Counted from the first letter of the stretch, positions 1-11,137 are shown. The stretch is 38,037 nucleotides of DNA from Cladosporium sp. IMV 00045 (GCA_001931905.2 MSJI02000482.1:1-38037), one strand, 5' to 3'. Translations and numbers: made by a program. The notes: generated by a model from the sequence alone, not told the origin.

Positions 1-2777
1 TGGCTCCTTCGCTCTCCTCACGCCCCGCTCCGCCCTGCTCTGGGACGCGTGGGAAGTTATGCAACTCTGCTGCTCCATCCGCATGCGCCAATGCTTCGAG
101 TGCCGGTCCACCCAACCTCTCTGCCGGGCCCTCGCCAATTACTACGCGCCTTGTCGCCGTTGTGCGTCTCCAAGCGCGGGCCAGAGTTCACACCAGTATC
201 AGACTCTCTGCTCTTCTGGGGCCGCGGGCTCCTCGCCACAAAGTCAAAGGCGCAGGCGACAGCTGTGCATTCTCTCACCGCTGTTCTGTCGTCGTCTGCG
301 CGCTCGAGTGGCGGGTCCAGTATTGCCGCATCGGTCATCAAACCGACACAAGAACGACCAACTAGGCGAAACCTTAAACATGTAGATAGACCGGCGCTTC
401 AAGGGTGCTCAAACGTGCGTGACTCCTGCCGTAGAGAACCCCTCAACTAAAGCAGAGAATCTCCTTGATCACTGTGCGCGTGCTATCGGTCTCCGCAGGG
501 TGAAAGCAGAGCTCTAGTCTGGAAGTCATAGGCGCGAAGATCAAGTTTTTGTCATCTCCGCGCTCGTATCATCGGGCCTAGCTCATATTCAGATAAACGA
601 TATGCCATTGTTGAGGAGCAAGCTGTCGAGATAGAGTGCTTGCAAGGCCAACGTGCTCTTGCTCGTGTCATCGATTACTTCGCATTGACTAGGGCCAGTG
701 ACCATCGTCTTGGCCGTGGACGTGGTTTGCCGCCGTGCGTTTCAAATGTTCACCCGCAAACCTCGTGCTTGACCTACAACTTTGAACTATTTCTGGCATC
801 GTGGTTCGCAGTATGATTATTGATGTTGTCGTCTCCCGTCCGTTGTGGCCTGACAAGCATGCCTGCGTAGATCATGTGGATTGTTTCCATGTTGGAATTT
901 CAATGGTTGGGAGCATGCTGTCGAGGCCTTCAGGCTTCCCAGCTGCCTCAGATCGCGCGCTGCTAACCAGCAATTGGTGCGCAAGCGCGATTCACACACA
1001 GCGCTCCGATACGCACCACTGCACTTCATATGCATATCACCTCCACGCGTGGCTGATCCCATGTGCTCACGGCGATAAGGTCCCTCAATTGGCCGAGAAA
1101 GATCTGAGAGTACAGAACAGGCGGAGAGCCGTATACCCGTCGTGGCATTGCCCTATCTGGTGCGCGTAAGGCAAATATCCATCACTATTCTTGCTTACTT
1201 GATCAAGGTTACGTCCCAGCCTCTCTCGCAAGCTACTCGAAAGTATATCTCTAAGCGCCACGAAATAATGGGCTATCTTTCTCACGATCACACCCTGCCT
1301 CCTTCTTGTGGACCTGTATTCTTGCACATACTGTTCGTTTGGGGGCGTGCGTGCCGAGCGCCACTGGCCCCGGCTTTTTTCGCATTCGCTCGCGCCGCAC
1401 AAGAGATTCAGCCCACAAGAAAGCAAGCAACGATCTAAAGTACTGTACTCCATTTTCCGCCATGTGGTCGATCCTGATTCCCCGATAGCCCCCAAAACAC
1501 ATGGTCGTACGTAACGGATCCGCAACAGGGACCATCCTTGACCGGCTTGTATGTAACCGTTTGATCACATCTATCGGTCCTACATTTCATCATCTCCTAA
1601 CAGCCACGCGGCCATGAGCCGGAGCTGCTGTAATCGAGCTCAGCGCAGAACCGTCGCCTTGGGATGGCGGACAAAAGCCTATTGCTCGGCTGCGGAGTTG
1701 CTGTACCTTGTGCTGGGACGGGCACCCGATGGCATGGAAGATCCGGTTGGACCTGCTACTTCGCGTTCGATGCGAGTGTTAATTAACAGTATATGCTTAC
1801 CTGTGTATTCCAGATAAGTTCTCAGCAGCCGCAGCATGCGAGATCAGCGCGAATGTCGTCACCGAGCAACGAGACGATGTTCTCAAAGCACCTTGCGCGT
1901 TTTGACTTCGGTGCGTCCATCAGTGAATGGAACTCGTCTGGCGGGAAGCCCACCAAGTGCCATTCATGCGTTACCAAATGCGTCGGGTCTGTACAGTTCT
2001 CATTATAACAGATCGACATGACTTATTGCTACACAGCCCTACTAGATACTGCTATCGTTGCCTCCCCTCTCTTTTGCGTGGCGACTAAATCTCAGTGTCT
2101 CTGGCTGACATTCAGATACCCATCACTGGATGATGAGACGAAGCAAAGCAGACGAGCAGTCACGGCAAGCGGGATGCTTGGCAGATGTCGCTGCAAGGCC
2201 GCAAGGCCGATGTCCATCCAGCGTGGGCTTGCCTTCCCTTCTTAGAATCTCTCTCTCGCATTATTCGCGCAAAGACCTTTGCCTTTTTCTGTCCTTCACT
2301 CATTGCGCGCCTCTTGTCGCAGCGCCAACTCACATATCTGGCAAAAGAAATATCGCCGCGACCTCGGTCTACAAGTACTGCCGTGAATCTCGCATCAAGT
2401 ACACATATCCGTGACACGCCAACAAAGCTCTCACTTTCACCTGCGTGTATTGTGTCCCAGAAGGCGCCTCTCTTTCGAAATCCACGATCCTTTCAGTTGT
2501 GCCACCGGGCTTGAGAATCATTCTGACGCGCCCACCAATGCATCATTAAACGCACATCACGTTTCTGCAATCTTGGAGACACCACATTCTGAGGCTGTTG
2601 AAGTGAAGGCTGGTCAACACTTGACAGCAGGGGCGAGGCATGCGCAGTTGTGTTGTGGCACACAGCTCTGTCTATCCGTGATTTCACGGCTTTGCTTTCT
2701 CGCTCGCTCATCAGCCCGAGCTCCGCTTCCTGCCACAGCCCTGAACCTCCACCAACTTTGTCAACAACACATCCACA
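1..2777. other. Gene-poor left flank and SET2 promoter
   Basis: I see no supportable gene here. Open frames on both strands are short (under 150 codons), mostly lack an ATG, overlap one another, and show no domain I recognise. The last few hundred bases before 2778 are the likely SET2 promoter and leader. A small ATG-started frame on the minus strand (1822-2019, 65 codons, five cysteines) is the most gene-like item, but it has no recognised family and no convincing splice partner. Base composition is ordinary, with no AT-rich signature of RIP-mutated transposons. Confidence 0.6.
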
Positions 2778-5776
2778 ATGGCGGATGACAGCAACATCGC
2801 CAAGCAGGAAGAGAGGCTAGAGTCGGAGGTGAGGGAGATGCATTTGAAGGAGGAGGACCGCGATGTTGACGACGCGAACATGGATACCGTACCAGAGGCA
2901 GGGTTGAAGAAGGAGCGCTCGATGTCCGTACTCGCGAATGATGATGCACATGAGGATATTATGAAGGCATCACGGTCGCCTGCAAAGTCACAAAGTGTAG
3001 CGCAATCGCCTGCGTCGAAGAGTGAGCAGGAGGACATGGTCGGCGGAGAGGTTACGCTCAAGCAGGAGCCTGGGAAGCCACCTAAGCTCGCGCGTTCCAC
3101 TTCTCACAAGATCGAGAAACGCCCTCCGCCTATGTTCAATGATTACAAAGACAGCACGGCAGATGCCACGTCTACCTTTCAAGTCATCACAGAATGCACA
3201 TACGCCAACAAGTCTCTGGGATCCACCGATCCTGCGCTGGAGTGCGACTGCGCGGAGGAGTGGGGTAAGTCGAGTTTTGATAATTTCAAATTTTATCGTG
3301 TTCACGGAGAGTATTGACAAGCTATACAGATCCCGCCACTCGCAAGAACCATGCCTGCGGCGAAGACTCGGATTGCATCAACCGCGCCACCAAGATGGAG
3401 TGCGCGCGGGATTGCGGTTGCGGCTCCGCTTGCGAGAACCAGCGCTTCCTGAGAAAACGATACGCCAAAGTTTCAGTAATCAAGACCGAGAAAAAGGGAT
3501 ACGGCCTTCGCGCCGATGTCGACCTCGAACCAAATGATTTTATATTCGAGTATATCGGTGAGGTCATTGCCGAGCAAGCCTTCCGCCGTCGCATGCAAAA
3601 CTACGATGAGGAAGGCATTAAGCACTTCTACTTCATGTCCCTCACCAAAGGAGAATTTGTCGATGCAACCAAACGTGGAAACCTCGGACGATTTTGCAAC
3701 CACTCATGCAATCCTAATTGCTACGTCGACAAATGGGTTGTGGGAGATAAATTGCGCATGGGCATCTTCGCCGAGCGCAGGGTCAAGGCTGGAGAGGAGC
3801 TGGTGTTCAACTACAACGTTGACCGATACGGAGCAGATCCGCAGCCTTGTTACTGTGGAGAGCCCAACTGCACTGGTTACATTGGTGGCAAGACACAGAC
3901 CGAACGAGCGACGAAGCTATCGAAGGCGACAATAGAAGCTCTCGGTATCGATGATGGAGATTCTTGGGATACTGCTGTGGCAAAGAAGGTCCGCAAGAAG
4001 AAGGCTAGCGAAGACGACGAGGAGTACGTCAACAACATTGAGCCTAGGGAGCTTGATGAAAGTGGCGTGCGCAGCGTCATGGCGCAATTGCCGCAATGCA
4101 AAGAGAAGTGGATTGCAGTCAAGCTGCTTAACCGAATACAGCAATCGGACGACCCTCATGTCATCAATCAAGTTGTTCGAATGCACGGCTACCGGCATCT
4201 GAAGACTGCACTGGGCAACTTCGAGGACGATGTCAATCTTAAATTGCAGATTCTTGATGTGCTCAACAAACTACCGCGAATTACGAGGAACAAGATCCAG
4301 GACTCAAAGATTGAAGATGCTGTACTGCCACTCACCACGGATGAAGATGACAGAGTCGCGACTCAGTCAAAGGATTTGCTCGAGGCCTGGAGCAAGTTGG
4401 AGATTGGCTATCGAATCCCTCGCGTCAAGCGTGACCCCAACGCTACAGCTGAGCGCAAAGCTGAGCGCTCAGATCGACGCGATGACGGCAGACGTCGCTC
4501 AAGATCTCGTACACGTTCAAAATCACCTGAAAGGGTTCACGCACCCAAAGGACCCAAGGGCAGCGCTCCAGCCCGAAACCCATTCCGTCCGCCTCATCGC
4601 TTCCGACCTCCGCCGCCTTCTGGTCCATTACCCGCCGGCTGGTTTGAGGCAGTTGCACCAAACGGCTCCAAATACTACTACGATAATAACGGCACTAGAT
4701 CATGGCAGCGTCCGACCGCACCAGCTCATGGTGCTCCGCCTCCCCCGCCTCCCAAGGCTGTCTCTGACCAGCAAATGTTGCAGGATCTCATCAAGAACAT
4801 CGTCGCGACGAAGCAAGAGAGCAACAAACCTGCATCGGAGTCGGCCACTCCTGTTGAGACGCCGAAGAAGGAACGCAAAGAAGAGAAGTGGAAATCCCTT
4901 CCTGAGGAGAAGCAGAAGAAGCTCTACGAAGGCGCAATTCAACCCCACGTCATGCATGTCGTCAACAAGTTCCGGAAGAAGATGGAAAAGGACGACCTCA
5001 AGCGCCTGGCAAAAGACGTCAGCAAAAAGATCGTCAATACAGACTTCAAAAACAAGCGTGTGCATGGAGATCCAAGCAAGATCAGTGACAAACATGCAAA
5101 GAGCGTCAAGAAGTACGTGCACGAGACGTTTGAGAAGGCAATCAAGAAAAAGGCAGAGCATGACAGGAAGAAGGCTGAAAAGAAAGTCAAGGGAGAGGAA
5201 AGTCATACGCCTCCCGGGTCGCCCAAGGGGATTGGCGACGCGGACCTCAAAGATGATGATGAGCCCGTCCTCTCTGACGACGAGGACGCGGGAGCCGCCG
5301 AAGCGACTCCAGGCAGCTCTTCAACATTGAAGCGCATGAGAGAGGAGGATCTCTTGAACGAAGCTGCCGATGACTCTGTTTTGAAGAAACTACGTACGAA
5401 CGATGGAGACCCACCAGCTCCCCCACCTCCACCGCCACCACCCGTCGAGCCCGAACCAGAGTTCATGGAAACCGACCCGTCTCCATCTGAGAGCCAGCAT
5501 AACTTGTCTAATCGTGACGACCTCGAGTCAGATGCCACACCGGGAGCGCAGCAGAACGAAGGCGACGACCAAGGTCTCTCCAATCGAGGCGCTTCCAGCC
5601 GCCCTGGCTCGGCGCAAAAGAATCACTCGCTCGAGACAATGCAGACCGCGACTCCGCCTACTACCGGCTCGCCTGATACGGAAGATCCAGAGAAACTAGC
5701 CAAACGCCAGGCGTATTCGAACATGAGTACTGATCGAATGCGCCAGTTGGGCTTGTTCGATTGCGCATCTGAGTGA
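2778..5776 (+). CDS. SET2: Histone H3 lysine-36 methyltransferase Set2
   Basis: Set2 methylates H3K36 in the nucleus while travelling with elongating RNA polymerase II. There are two exons, 2778-3264 and 3330-5776, giving 977 aa. The 65-bp intron (GTAAGT..CAG) lies inside the AWS domain, and joining it gives [13 protein letters not shown]. Order of domains: acidic, Lys-rich N-terminus (1-140); Cys-rich AWS (about 145-207); SET (about 208-326) with NHSCNPN (286-292) and FNYN (322-325); post-[16 protein letters not shown] (336-348); TFIIS-N-like helical module (about 410-497); RS-rich linker; WW domain (595-627) with YYYD and both Trp; SRI domain (about 690-770), which binds the phosphorylated polymerase tail. 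A disordered tail of about 200 residues with a proline run follows SRI. The start ATG has the context CACAATGG. The full family architecture is present, so the call is firm. Confidence 0.97.
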
Positions 5777-6186
5777 GTGGGTGCATCTGTCGGTGGTTTG
5801 CACTAGAAGCTCTTCAAGGCCACAGCGCTTGGCTGATGCCGGGATGGTCCAACTTGACAGCGTAGCGTATTCGGCGATGCCTAATTGCATGGCTAGTCCT
5901 GCCACATGAGGTGCTGGCGGTAACTTCGGAGACGCAATGCCCGGCGCGGCTTGCCAGAGTAGCTAGCACAAAACCCCAACAACTTGACTCCCGTCCCATT
6001 TGGCTTGGGCGTAAGCAAGAAATAATCTGTAATCATAAAATCCAAAACCGTTCAAATCAGCTCCTCCGTCCCAATCCAAAAGTGCCACGCGTGATTCCCA
6101 AGAGCAATTGCCCTCTCTCTCAAACTGCGTGCCCAGCTAGAAATCCAGAATCCCAACAGAGCCCTCAATCCGTACATCCAACATCC
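5777..6186. other. Convergent 3' intergenic region SET2/POP8
   Basis: This stretch lies between the stop codons of SET2 (+) and POP8 (-), so it should hold both 3' UTRs and polyadenylation signals. No open frame of note is present. It includes the AAATAATC..AATCATAAAATCC stretch near 6020-6045, a plausible A-rich processing signal for SET2. Confidence 0.5.
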
Positions 6187-6654
6187 TCAATTCTCAAAAA
6201 CCTCCCTCCCCCCCTCCCTCCCCCCTCCAACGCCCCAAGAACTCCACCCCCTAACCCTCCACCCCTCCCCATTCCTCCCCACCCATCCTCCCGCCGCCGC
6301 CACGACCCCTCTAAAATCCCCCGCCGGAACGCGAATCCAGACCTCGCTGCCCTTCAAATTCAGCACGTCGATTGGGACCGCGGCGCCGTGCGTGCCGAGG
6401 TATTGCGTTAGTGCTGTGGTGAGGTGGAGGTGCGCGGTGAGGGCGTCGAGGGCGGAGGGGTTGGTGTTGGTGTTTACTGTGGTGGTGGCGGATGGGGTTA
6501 GGTGTTGTAGGTGGATGTAGGTCCAGGGTGGGTTGCGGAGGGTGAGAGTTTGGGGGGGTGGGTGGGGTGGTTTTGAGGGGTGGGGGCGTTTTTCTGCTTG
6601 GGAGGGGTTGGGTGTTGTTGTTGTGTTTGATGCTGAGGAAGGTTGGGTCGACAT
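6187..6654 (-). CDS. POP8: RNase P/MRP subunit Pop8-like protein
   Basis: Single exon, 155 aa, ATG at 6654-6652. Pop8 is a small protein subunit of nuclear RNase P and RNase MRP, which process precursor tRNA and rRNA. After a Pro/Ser/Thr-rich N-terminus (1-38), the core has the features I associate with fungal Pop8: TLRNPPWTYIHLQ (38-50), a helical stretch LDALTAHLHLTTALTQYLG, then AAVPIDVLNLKGSEVWIRVP and a terminal Trp/Gly-rich segment. The Gly/Arg-rich C-terminus (GGGREGGRE) comes from an extreme G-run tract (see findings). The assignment rests on remembered family pattern, not a search, so it is probable and not certain. It is convergent with SET2 and tandem with SPT4. Confidence 0.75.
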   Translation of the reverse strand: MSTQPSSASNTTTTPNPSQAEKRPHPSKPPHPPPQTLTLRNPPWTYIHLQHLTPSATTTVNTNTNPSALDALTAHLHLTTALTQYLGTHGAAVPIDVLNLKGSEVWIRVPAGDFRGVVAAAGGWVGRNGEGWRVRGWSSWGVGGGREGGREVFEN

Positions 6655-7501
6655 TGTTGTTGTGGTTTTGCTTTGTTTGGTTGTAGGTGAATGTTGGGTG
6701 TGAGGCCGTAGTTTTGGCTAGCGTTCCTTTGCAGATATTTTCATTTTCCTTATCAAATATATGTCGGAGAATCCAGAGTTCGAATTGCGTTGTTGTTCTG
6801 TTGGTTGATATGTGTAATGCTGTCTTTGTTCGTTAGATTTGATGGTGTTGTGCTGCTCGGAGGAAGGGTTCTGGCTTTCTAGCGCCGATTTTTCGCGGAG
6901 CGAATTGCTGCCGTCTGTGAATTCGAAGCATCTTTGAGGACCTCTACAACATGAAATACCTGTCAATATGTAGAGTGCTTTACACTGAATGCACCAAGTA
7001 GCGTCTTATAAAATAGTGTCATCGATTTTGTCAAATCATCTGATCTCAATTTTCTATCCACTGAGAAGCTCCTACATACCGTTCTGACGCTCAATTCACA
7101 ATATGACATGCAAAAGACATACCAAGGACCTGCAGATGGAAACTTAGAAGATGAGCATACATTTCGTTCATACAGAAAAGTGCGAACGGATAATCTCAGG
7201 ATGATAAGAAGAATGTTCTTGCCTTGGTTCAACACCACATAGGCCGAATAAGAGCTCGGGGTCGAGGCTCTTGATCTACCGTTCCGTGAATTCTCTCATA
7301 GTTAACCAATACCTAGCTTGAAAGCTCAGGATCTACTTTTTTCTCGCTTGCTGAAGAGTCGAAACTGCTATATGCAGTCTTGAGAGTGACGCCTTTCCCA
7401 ACCTTTCCCTTGCCGTACGCCTCGCTGATGGCAATGAACCCTAATAACGCCGTGCTTGAACGTGAACCCTTTCCCTTTGAGCCTTCCGTGTGCGCCTTGC
7501 A
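6655..7501. other. Intergenic region POP8 promoter / SPT4 3' region
   Basis: About 850 bp between the POP8 start and the SPT4 stop, both on the minus strand. It should hold the POP8 promoter and SPT4 3' UTR. Minus-strand frames at 6718-6966 and 6963-7238 show no recognisable family and are unlike the neighbouring coding sequence; I treat them as chance. Nothing else is visible. Confidence 0.5.
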
Positions 7502-7890
7502 TTACGCTTCCTCCAAAGCACTGCCATCTCTCGGCACGTATTTCACGCCCGCATTCTCAGTAGCCGAGATGTAATCATCAGGCAGCTAAACAATGTCAGC
7601 AACTATTCGGAATCTTAATTGAGCATATGACATACCACTCCCTCCACCTTCACCGCGTAGTTACCAGGCACGTATCCCTGCAGGCGTTGCCACTTGGCCA
7701 CCCAGCTGGTGTTGGGGTCGGCAAGGGAAATCATGCCCTCGAAGACAGCGCTGGTGCAGTCTTGGACGGTTTCAGAGTTGTGGCGCATTTCGAGGAATTC
7801 ATCGCAGTTCGGGCAGCCTGCTGAGACGAACTTGGAGCCGGGTTGGACGAAAGAGCAGACCATGCATGCGCGCAATCCGCGGAGAGACAT
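7502..7890 (-). CDS. SPT4: Transcription elongation factor Spt4
   Basis: Spt4 pairs with the NGN domain of Spt5 to form the DSIF clamp on RNA polymerase. Exon 1 is 7890-7636 (85 codons) and exon 2 is 7585-7502; the 50-bp intron (GTATGT..TTTAG) is phase 0. The product is 112 aa. An N-terminal four-Cys zinc ribbon is visible: C9-x2-C12 and C26-x2-C29, in LRACMVCSF and GCPNC. It is followed by the family core FLEMR, TSAVFEGMISL, SWVAKWQRL and VPGNYAVKVEG. The second exon supplies LPDDYISATENAGVKYVPRD, the typical fungal Spt4 end, which confirms the splice. Without splicing the frame would end in VCHMLN. The gene shares a 493-bp divergent promoter with PPT1. Confidence 0.96.
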
Positions 7891-8383
7891 GGTGGTGGCG
7901 ATTTTGTGTTGTCTTGGTTGGTTGTTGTGGTTGTATCTCTGATATTACCCAGTCGAGTTGACGCGTAGCTGACTGTGAAAAGTGCTGAGTTTTGATGTTG
8001 TGATAATTGTTATGCAGTCGCCGCATGTGAGGTTCACTTTGGAAACGCCAAGCTTGGGCCAGGCGGTCGAGGAATGCGAGGGAGGGATAAGGTGGGATGA
8101 GGCTGAAGGCCTTCACAGCACAGCAAAGCAGCGATCCAGGGTCTTGGTGAATCTTTCGTCTTCTACCACTCCATCTCTTGTCTGTGCGCCCGACTATCAT
8201 CGACTCCAGAGGCACATTTCCTCGTACATACATCCCACTTTTTGCTACATATCGCACCTGCTACCAATACATCTTCGCACAGCACCTGCTGTTGGATATA
8301 CTTCTTGGCTTTTACCGCAGCAAGATTACGCTACACATCGAAATATCGACCCAATAAAACCACGCACACGACACTAGCCCACC
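7891..8383. promoter_or_regulatory. Divergent promoter region SPT4 / PPT1
   Basis: 493 bp between two divergent starts. The SPT4-proximal part is T/G-rich on the plus strand (pyrimidine/A-rich leader on the minus strand), and the PPT1-proximal part is a C/A/T-rich leader that ends in CACCATGG, a good fungal start context. No clear TATA box was found. The open frames here are short and unlike family sequence. Confidence 0.55.
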
Positions 8384-9871
8384 ATGGCTAACGAGGATGC
8401 CGTCGCCCTGAAGAACAAGGGCAATGAGGCTTTCAAAGCACACGACTGGCCGACTGCGATCGAATTTTATACCAAGGCCATTGAGGCCAACGACAAGGAA
8501 CCCTCTTTCTACACCAACCGCGCCCAGGCCAACATCAAGCTCGAGGCGTATGGATATGCCATCGCTGATGCGACTTCGGCGATTGAGCTCGACCCTTCAT
8601 TCGTGAAGGCTTACTACCGACGAGCAGTCGCCAACACTGCGATTCTCAAGCATGGCGATGCGATTCACGATTGGAAAATGGTGGTGCGGAAGAACCCTGC
8701 GGACAAGGTCGCAAAGGCACAATACGATGCATGTCAAAAGATGGTGAAGCGCGATGCTTTCCTCAAAGCGATCGAGGTGGCCGATGCACCTTCGGCGGCG
8801 GAGGGTCTCGACCTGGACAACATGATCGTTGAGGATTCGTACGACGGCGTGAAGTTGGGAGAGAAGATGACCCAGGAATTCATCGATGATATGATTCAGA
8901 GATTCAAGGATGGCAAGAAAATCCACCGGAAATACGTCTATCAGATCATTATTGCGGCGAAGGAGATCCTGTACAACGAGCCAACCATGCCCGAGACGCA
9001 CATCAAAGAAGGAAACAAGCTTACAGTGTGTGGCGACACTCACGGACAATACTTCGACCTCCTCGAGATTTTCAGACAAAACGGCTTCCCTTCAGAGACT
9101 CACGGCTACCTCTTCAACGGCGACTTCGTGGATCGTGGATCATGGTCAACAGAAATCGCCCTGCTGCTGTACGCCTACAAGATGCTTTTCCCGGGCAACT
9201 TCTTCCTCAACCGCGGCAACCACGAGACCGACGACATGAACCGCATGTACGGCTTCGAGGGCGAATGCCGAGCCAAGTACAACGAGCGCGTCTTCAAGCT
9301 GTTCTCCGAGTCCTTCTCCGCACTGCCATTGGCAACCCTCATCGGCGACAAATACCTCACCCTTCACGGTGGCCTCTTCTCCGACGACAAGACCTCATTA
9401 GACGACATCCGCAAGCTCAACCGCCACGCGCAAAGACAGCCCGGCCAAGAAGGCCTTATGATGGAAATGCTCTGGACGGACCCTCAGACCATGCCCGGCC
9501 GCGGCCCTTCCAAGCGCGGCGTCGGCCTGCAGTTTGGACCCGACATCACCAAGCGCTTCTGCGAGGCCAACGGCCTCAAAGCCATCATTCGCAGCCACGA
9601 GGTGCGCATGGAGGGATACGAAGTCGAGCACGACGGCCGCTGCATCACCGTCTTTTCCGCGCCCAAGTACTGCGATTCCACCGAGAACAAGGGCGCGTAC
9701 ATCAACTTCGGCCCGGCTTACGAGCCGGAGTATGTCAAGTTTGATGCCGTGCCTCACCCGGATATCAAACCTATGGTAAGTTTATTGCTGATAAATTTCT
9801 GGTTGGGATGTTTGCTAACTATTCGATAGGCGTATGCCAACAACGGCATGATGGGCATGATGGGAATGTAA
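8384..9871 (+). CDS. PPT1: Serine/threonine phosphatase PP5 (Ppt1), TPR-containing
   Basis: Ppt1/PP5 is a Hsp90-associated PPP-family phosphatase that dephosphorylates Hsp90 and co-chaperones. Exon 1 is 8384-9775 (464 codons) and exon 2 is 9830-9871, giving 477 aa. The 54-bp intron (GTAAGT, branch GCTAAC, acceptor TAG) is phase 0, and the last exon encodes AYANNGMMGMMGM. Three TPRs fill residues 5-107 (for example ALKNKGNEAFKAHDW, FYTNRAQANIKL, AYYRRAVANTAI). The catalytic domain carries all metal and active-site motifs: GDTHGQ (217-222), GDFVDRG (246-252), GNHE (278-281), HGG (328-330), RSHE (403-406) and SAPKYCD (425-431). Length matches the family (about 470-500 aa). The terminal intron can be read through in frame (see findings). 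Confidence 0.97.
9776..9829 (+). other. Terminal PPT1 intron with in-frame read-through
   Basis: The 54-bp intron contains no stop before its own TAG acceptor. Retention would replace the normal last 13 residues with 17 largely hydrophobic ones (VSLLLINFWLGCLLTIR). Splice signals are otherwise strong, so removal is the expected default. Confidence 0.7.
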
Positions 9872-10936
9872 ATTCGACGAAATCAACAGAACATTCATCT
9901 TCCGAGCTTTTGAGCGTTTTTCTATCTTACTATCTTCACAGCATATACCTTTTGTGATCTTGCGTGGCGTTGGCAATCAAACATTTGATAAATTCTGGCT
10001 ACAGCAATACCTCAGATGCTGACCAGGTGGTTTCTTCTATCAACTGACCTTCACAGGTGCCAAAATACTAACGCAGATCAGTAAGCTTCGAATGGCTTCC
10101 CTTCGGGTACTTGCATGCACATGCATATCGCAGCCATGCAACCACGAGCAATGCACACGATCATCCCTCTCATTCACAAGATTCTTTCCTACTTGCGGAC
10201 ATTGACTGCACTCAATGTTCGCTTTTGGTACTGCAAAGTTGGCAAAGTGTTGGTGGTGAATACCACTGCGTTGCTTTTGGTCCCCAGTTTCCTACAATTA
10301 GATCATGCTATTACTAACAATAACCCTCCAATTTCCTATAGAGCTCCTCTGACCGCGACAGAGTGTGCATGTCCCGAAGAGCTCCTACACGATTTCTCCA
10401 CTCTACGCCTTGCTCGTCCTCAATTGAGCTATCTAGTATGACTCTCTCCTTTACGCGCTCGGTTGTGAGAATGCCCCTATGCTCCTTCCCTAGGCTCCCG
10501 CATGACCCGTTTCTGTTTGAAGGTGGAAGCTGAACCAGCGGGTTTGTTCTTGCCTACACAAATTCCCAATTGATCAATCGGCTCAATTGGTATTGCGACG
10601 AATTCAGTGAGTACTATCCCGAGACATGGACACCGCCGAAATTTGCAAGTTGCCCGCTTGCCTATAGCTACAGGCAACATCTTCGGCTACACGCGCAGTC
10701 AGCTCCTTCCACCATTGACATATCTGTTCCCTAACAGAAGACTCTGGAGAGCTTTTAACTGGTCCCGCATGCGGACTAGTCAACTTTTTGGTTGCATCCA
10801 TCGCTCGATTCAAAGACATCACCAATTGATCGAATTCTTGCAAATGAAGTCTCTCCATTCGGATACCAACTGCTTTCTCGGGCACGCTCAATTGGAACTA
10901 CCGCGATGCGTCTCCTTCAATACTGTATTAGGCGGG
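9872..10936. other. Intergenic region with clustered CAATTG motifs
   Basis: No supportable gene. The palindrome CAATTG occurs at 10421, 10567, 10584, 10823 and 10889. Two of the sites continue as CAATTGATC (10567, 10823) and two are preceded by GCT (GCTCAATTGG at 10581 and 10887). The stretches around 10480-10600 and 10710-10900 also share CTCCTTCC and CCCGCATG blocks, so this may be an old degenerate duplication of about 250-300 bp. Confidence 0.4.
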
Positions 10937-11137
10937 CATTTCATGTCTCATGTTGTAAACAGAAAGATGCGTTCAGGTGGAGATGCGACGTGACTGCTGC
11001 ACCAGACCGACATATCGTGTCTCATGTCGCAAACAGAAAGATGCATTAAAGTGGAAATGCGACCTCACCGCTGCGTTAGACGCACATTTCATGTCTCATG
11101 TTCCAAACAGAAAGATGTGTATCGGTGGAAATGCGTG
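10937..11137. repeat. Three tandem 74-bp repeats
   Basis: Copies start at 10937, 11011 and 11085, exactly 74 bp apart. Each carries TCTCATGT, then AAACAGAAAGATG, then GTGGA(A/G)ATGCG at the same offsets; the third copy is cut short near 11137. As 74 is not a multiple of three, the reading frame changes in each copy, so the array is not a protein repeat. It ends about 80 bp upstream of a TATA-like box and 320 bp upstream of the orphan gene at 11461, so a promoter role is possible. Confidence 0.85.

Noticed and set aside
49..450. Overlapping plus-strand frames at the left edge
   Set aside because: Three frames and the opposite strand are all open over GC-rich sequence, with no domain and no codon pattern favouring one; typical chance frames.
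1822..2019. Minus-strand ATG frame of 65 codons with five cysteines, possible small protein
   Set aside because: No signal peptide, no family recognised, and the opposite strand is also open with cysteine pairs over the same bases. Nearby splice-like signals did not give a convincing longer gene.
5403..5446. Short proline-codon repeat at first seen as a microsatellite
   Set aside because: It is the poly-proline run of Set2, coding and in frame.
6718..7238. Two minus-strand frames between POP8 and SPT4
   Set aside because: Low similarity to anything known and A/T-rich content unlike neighbouring genes; the position fits POP8 promoter and SPT4 3' UTR.
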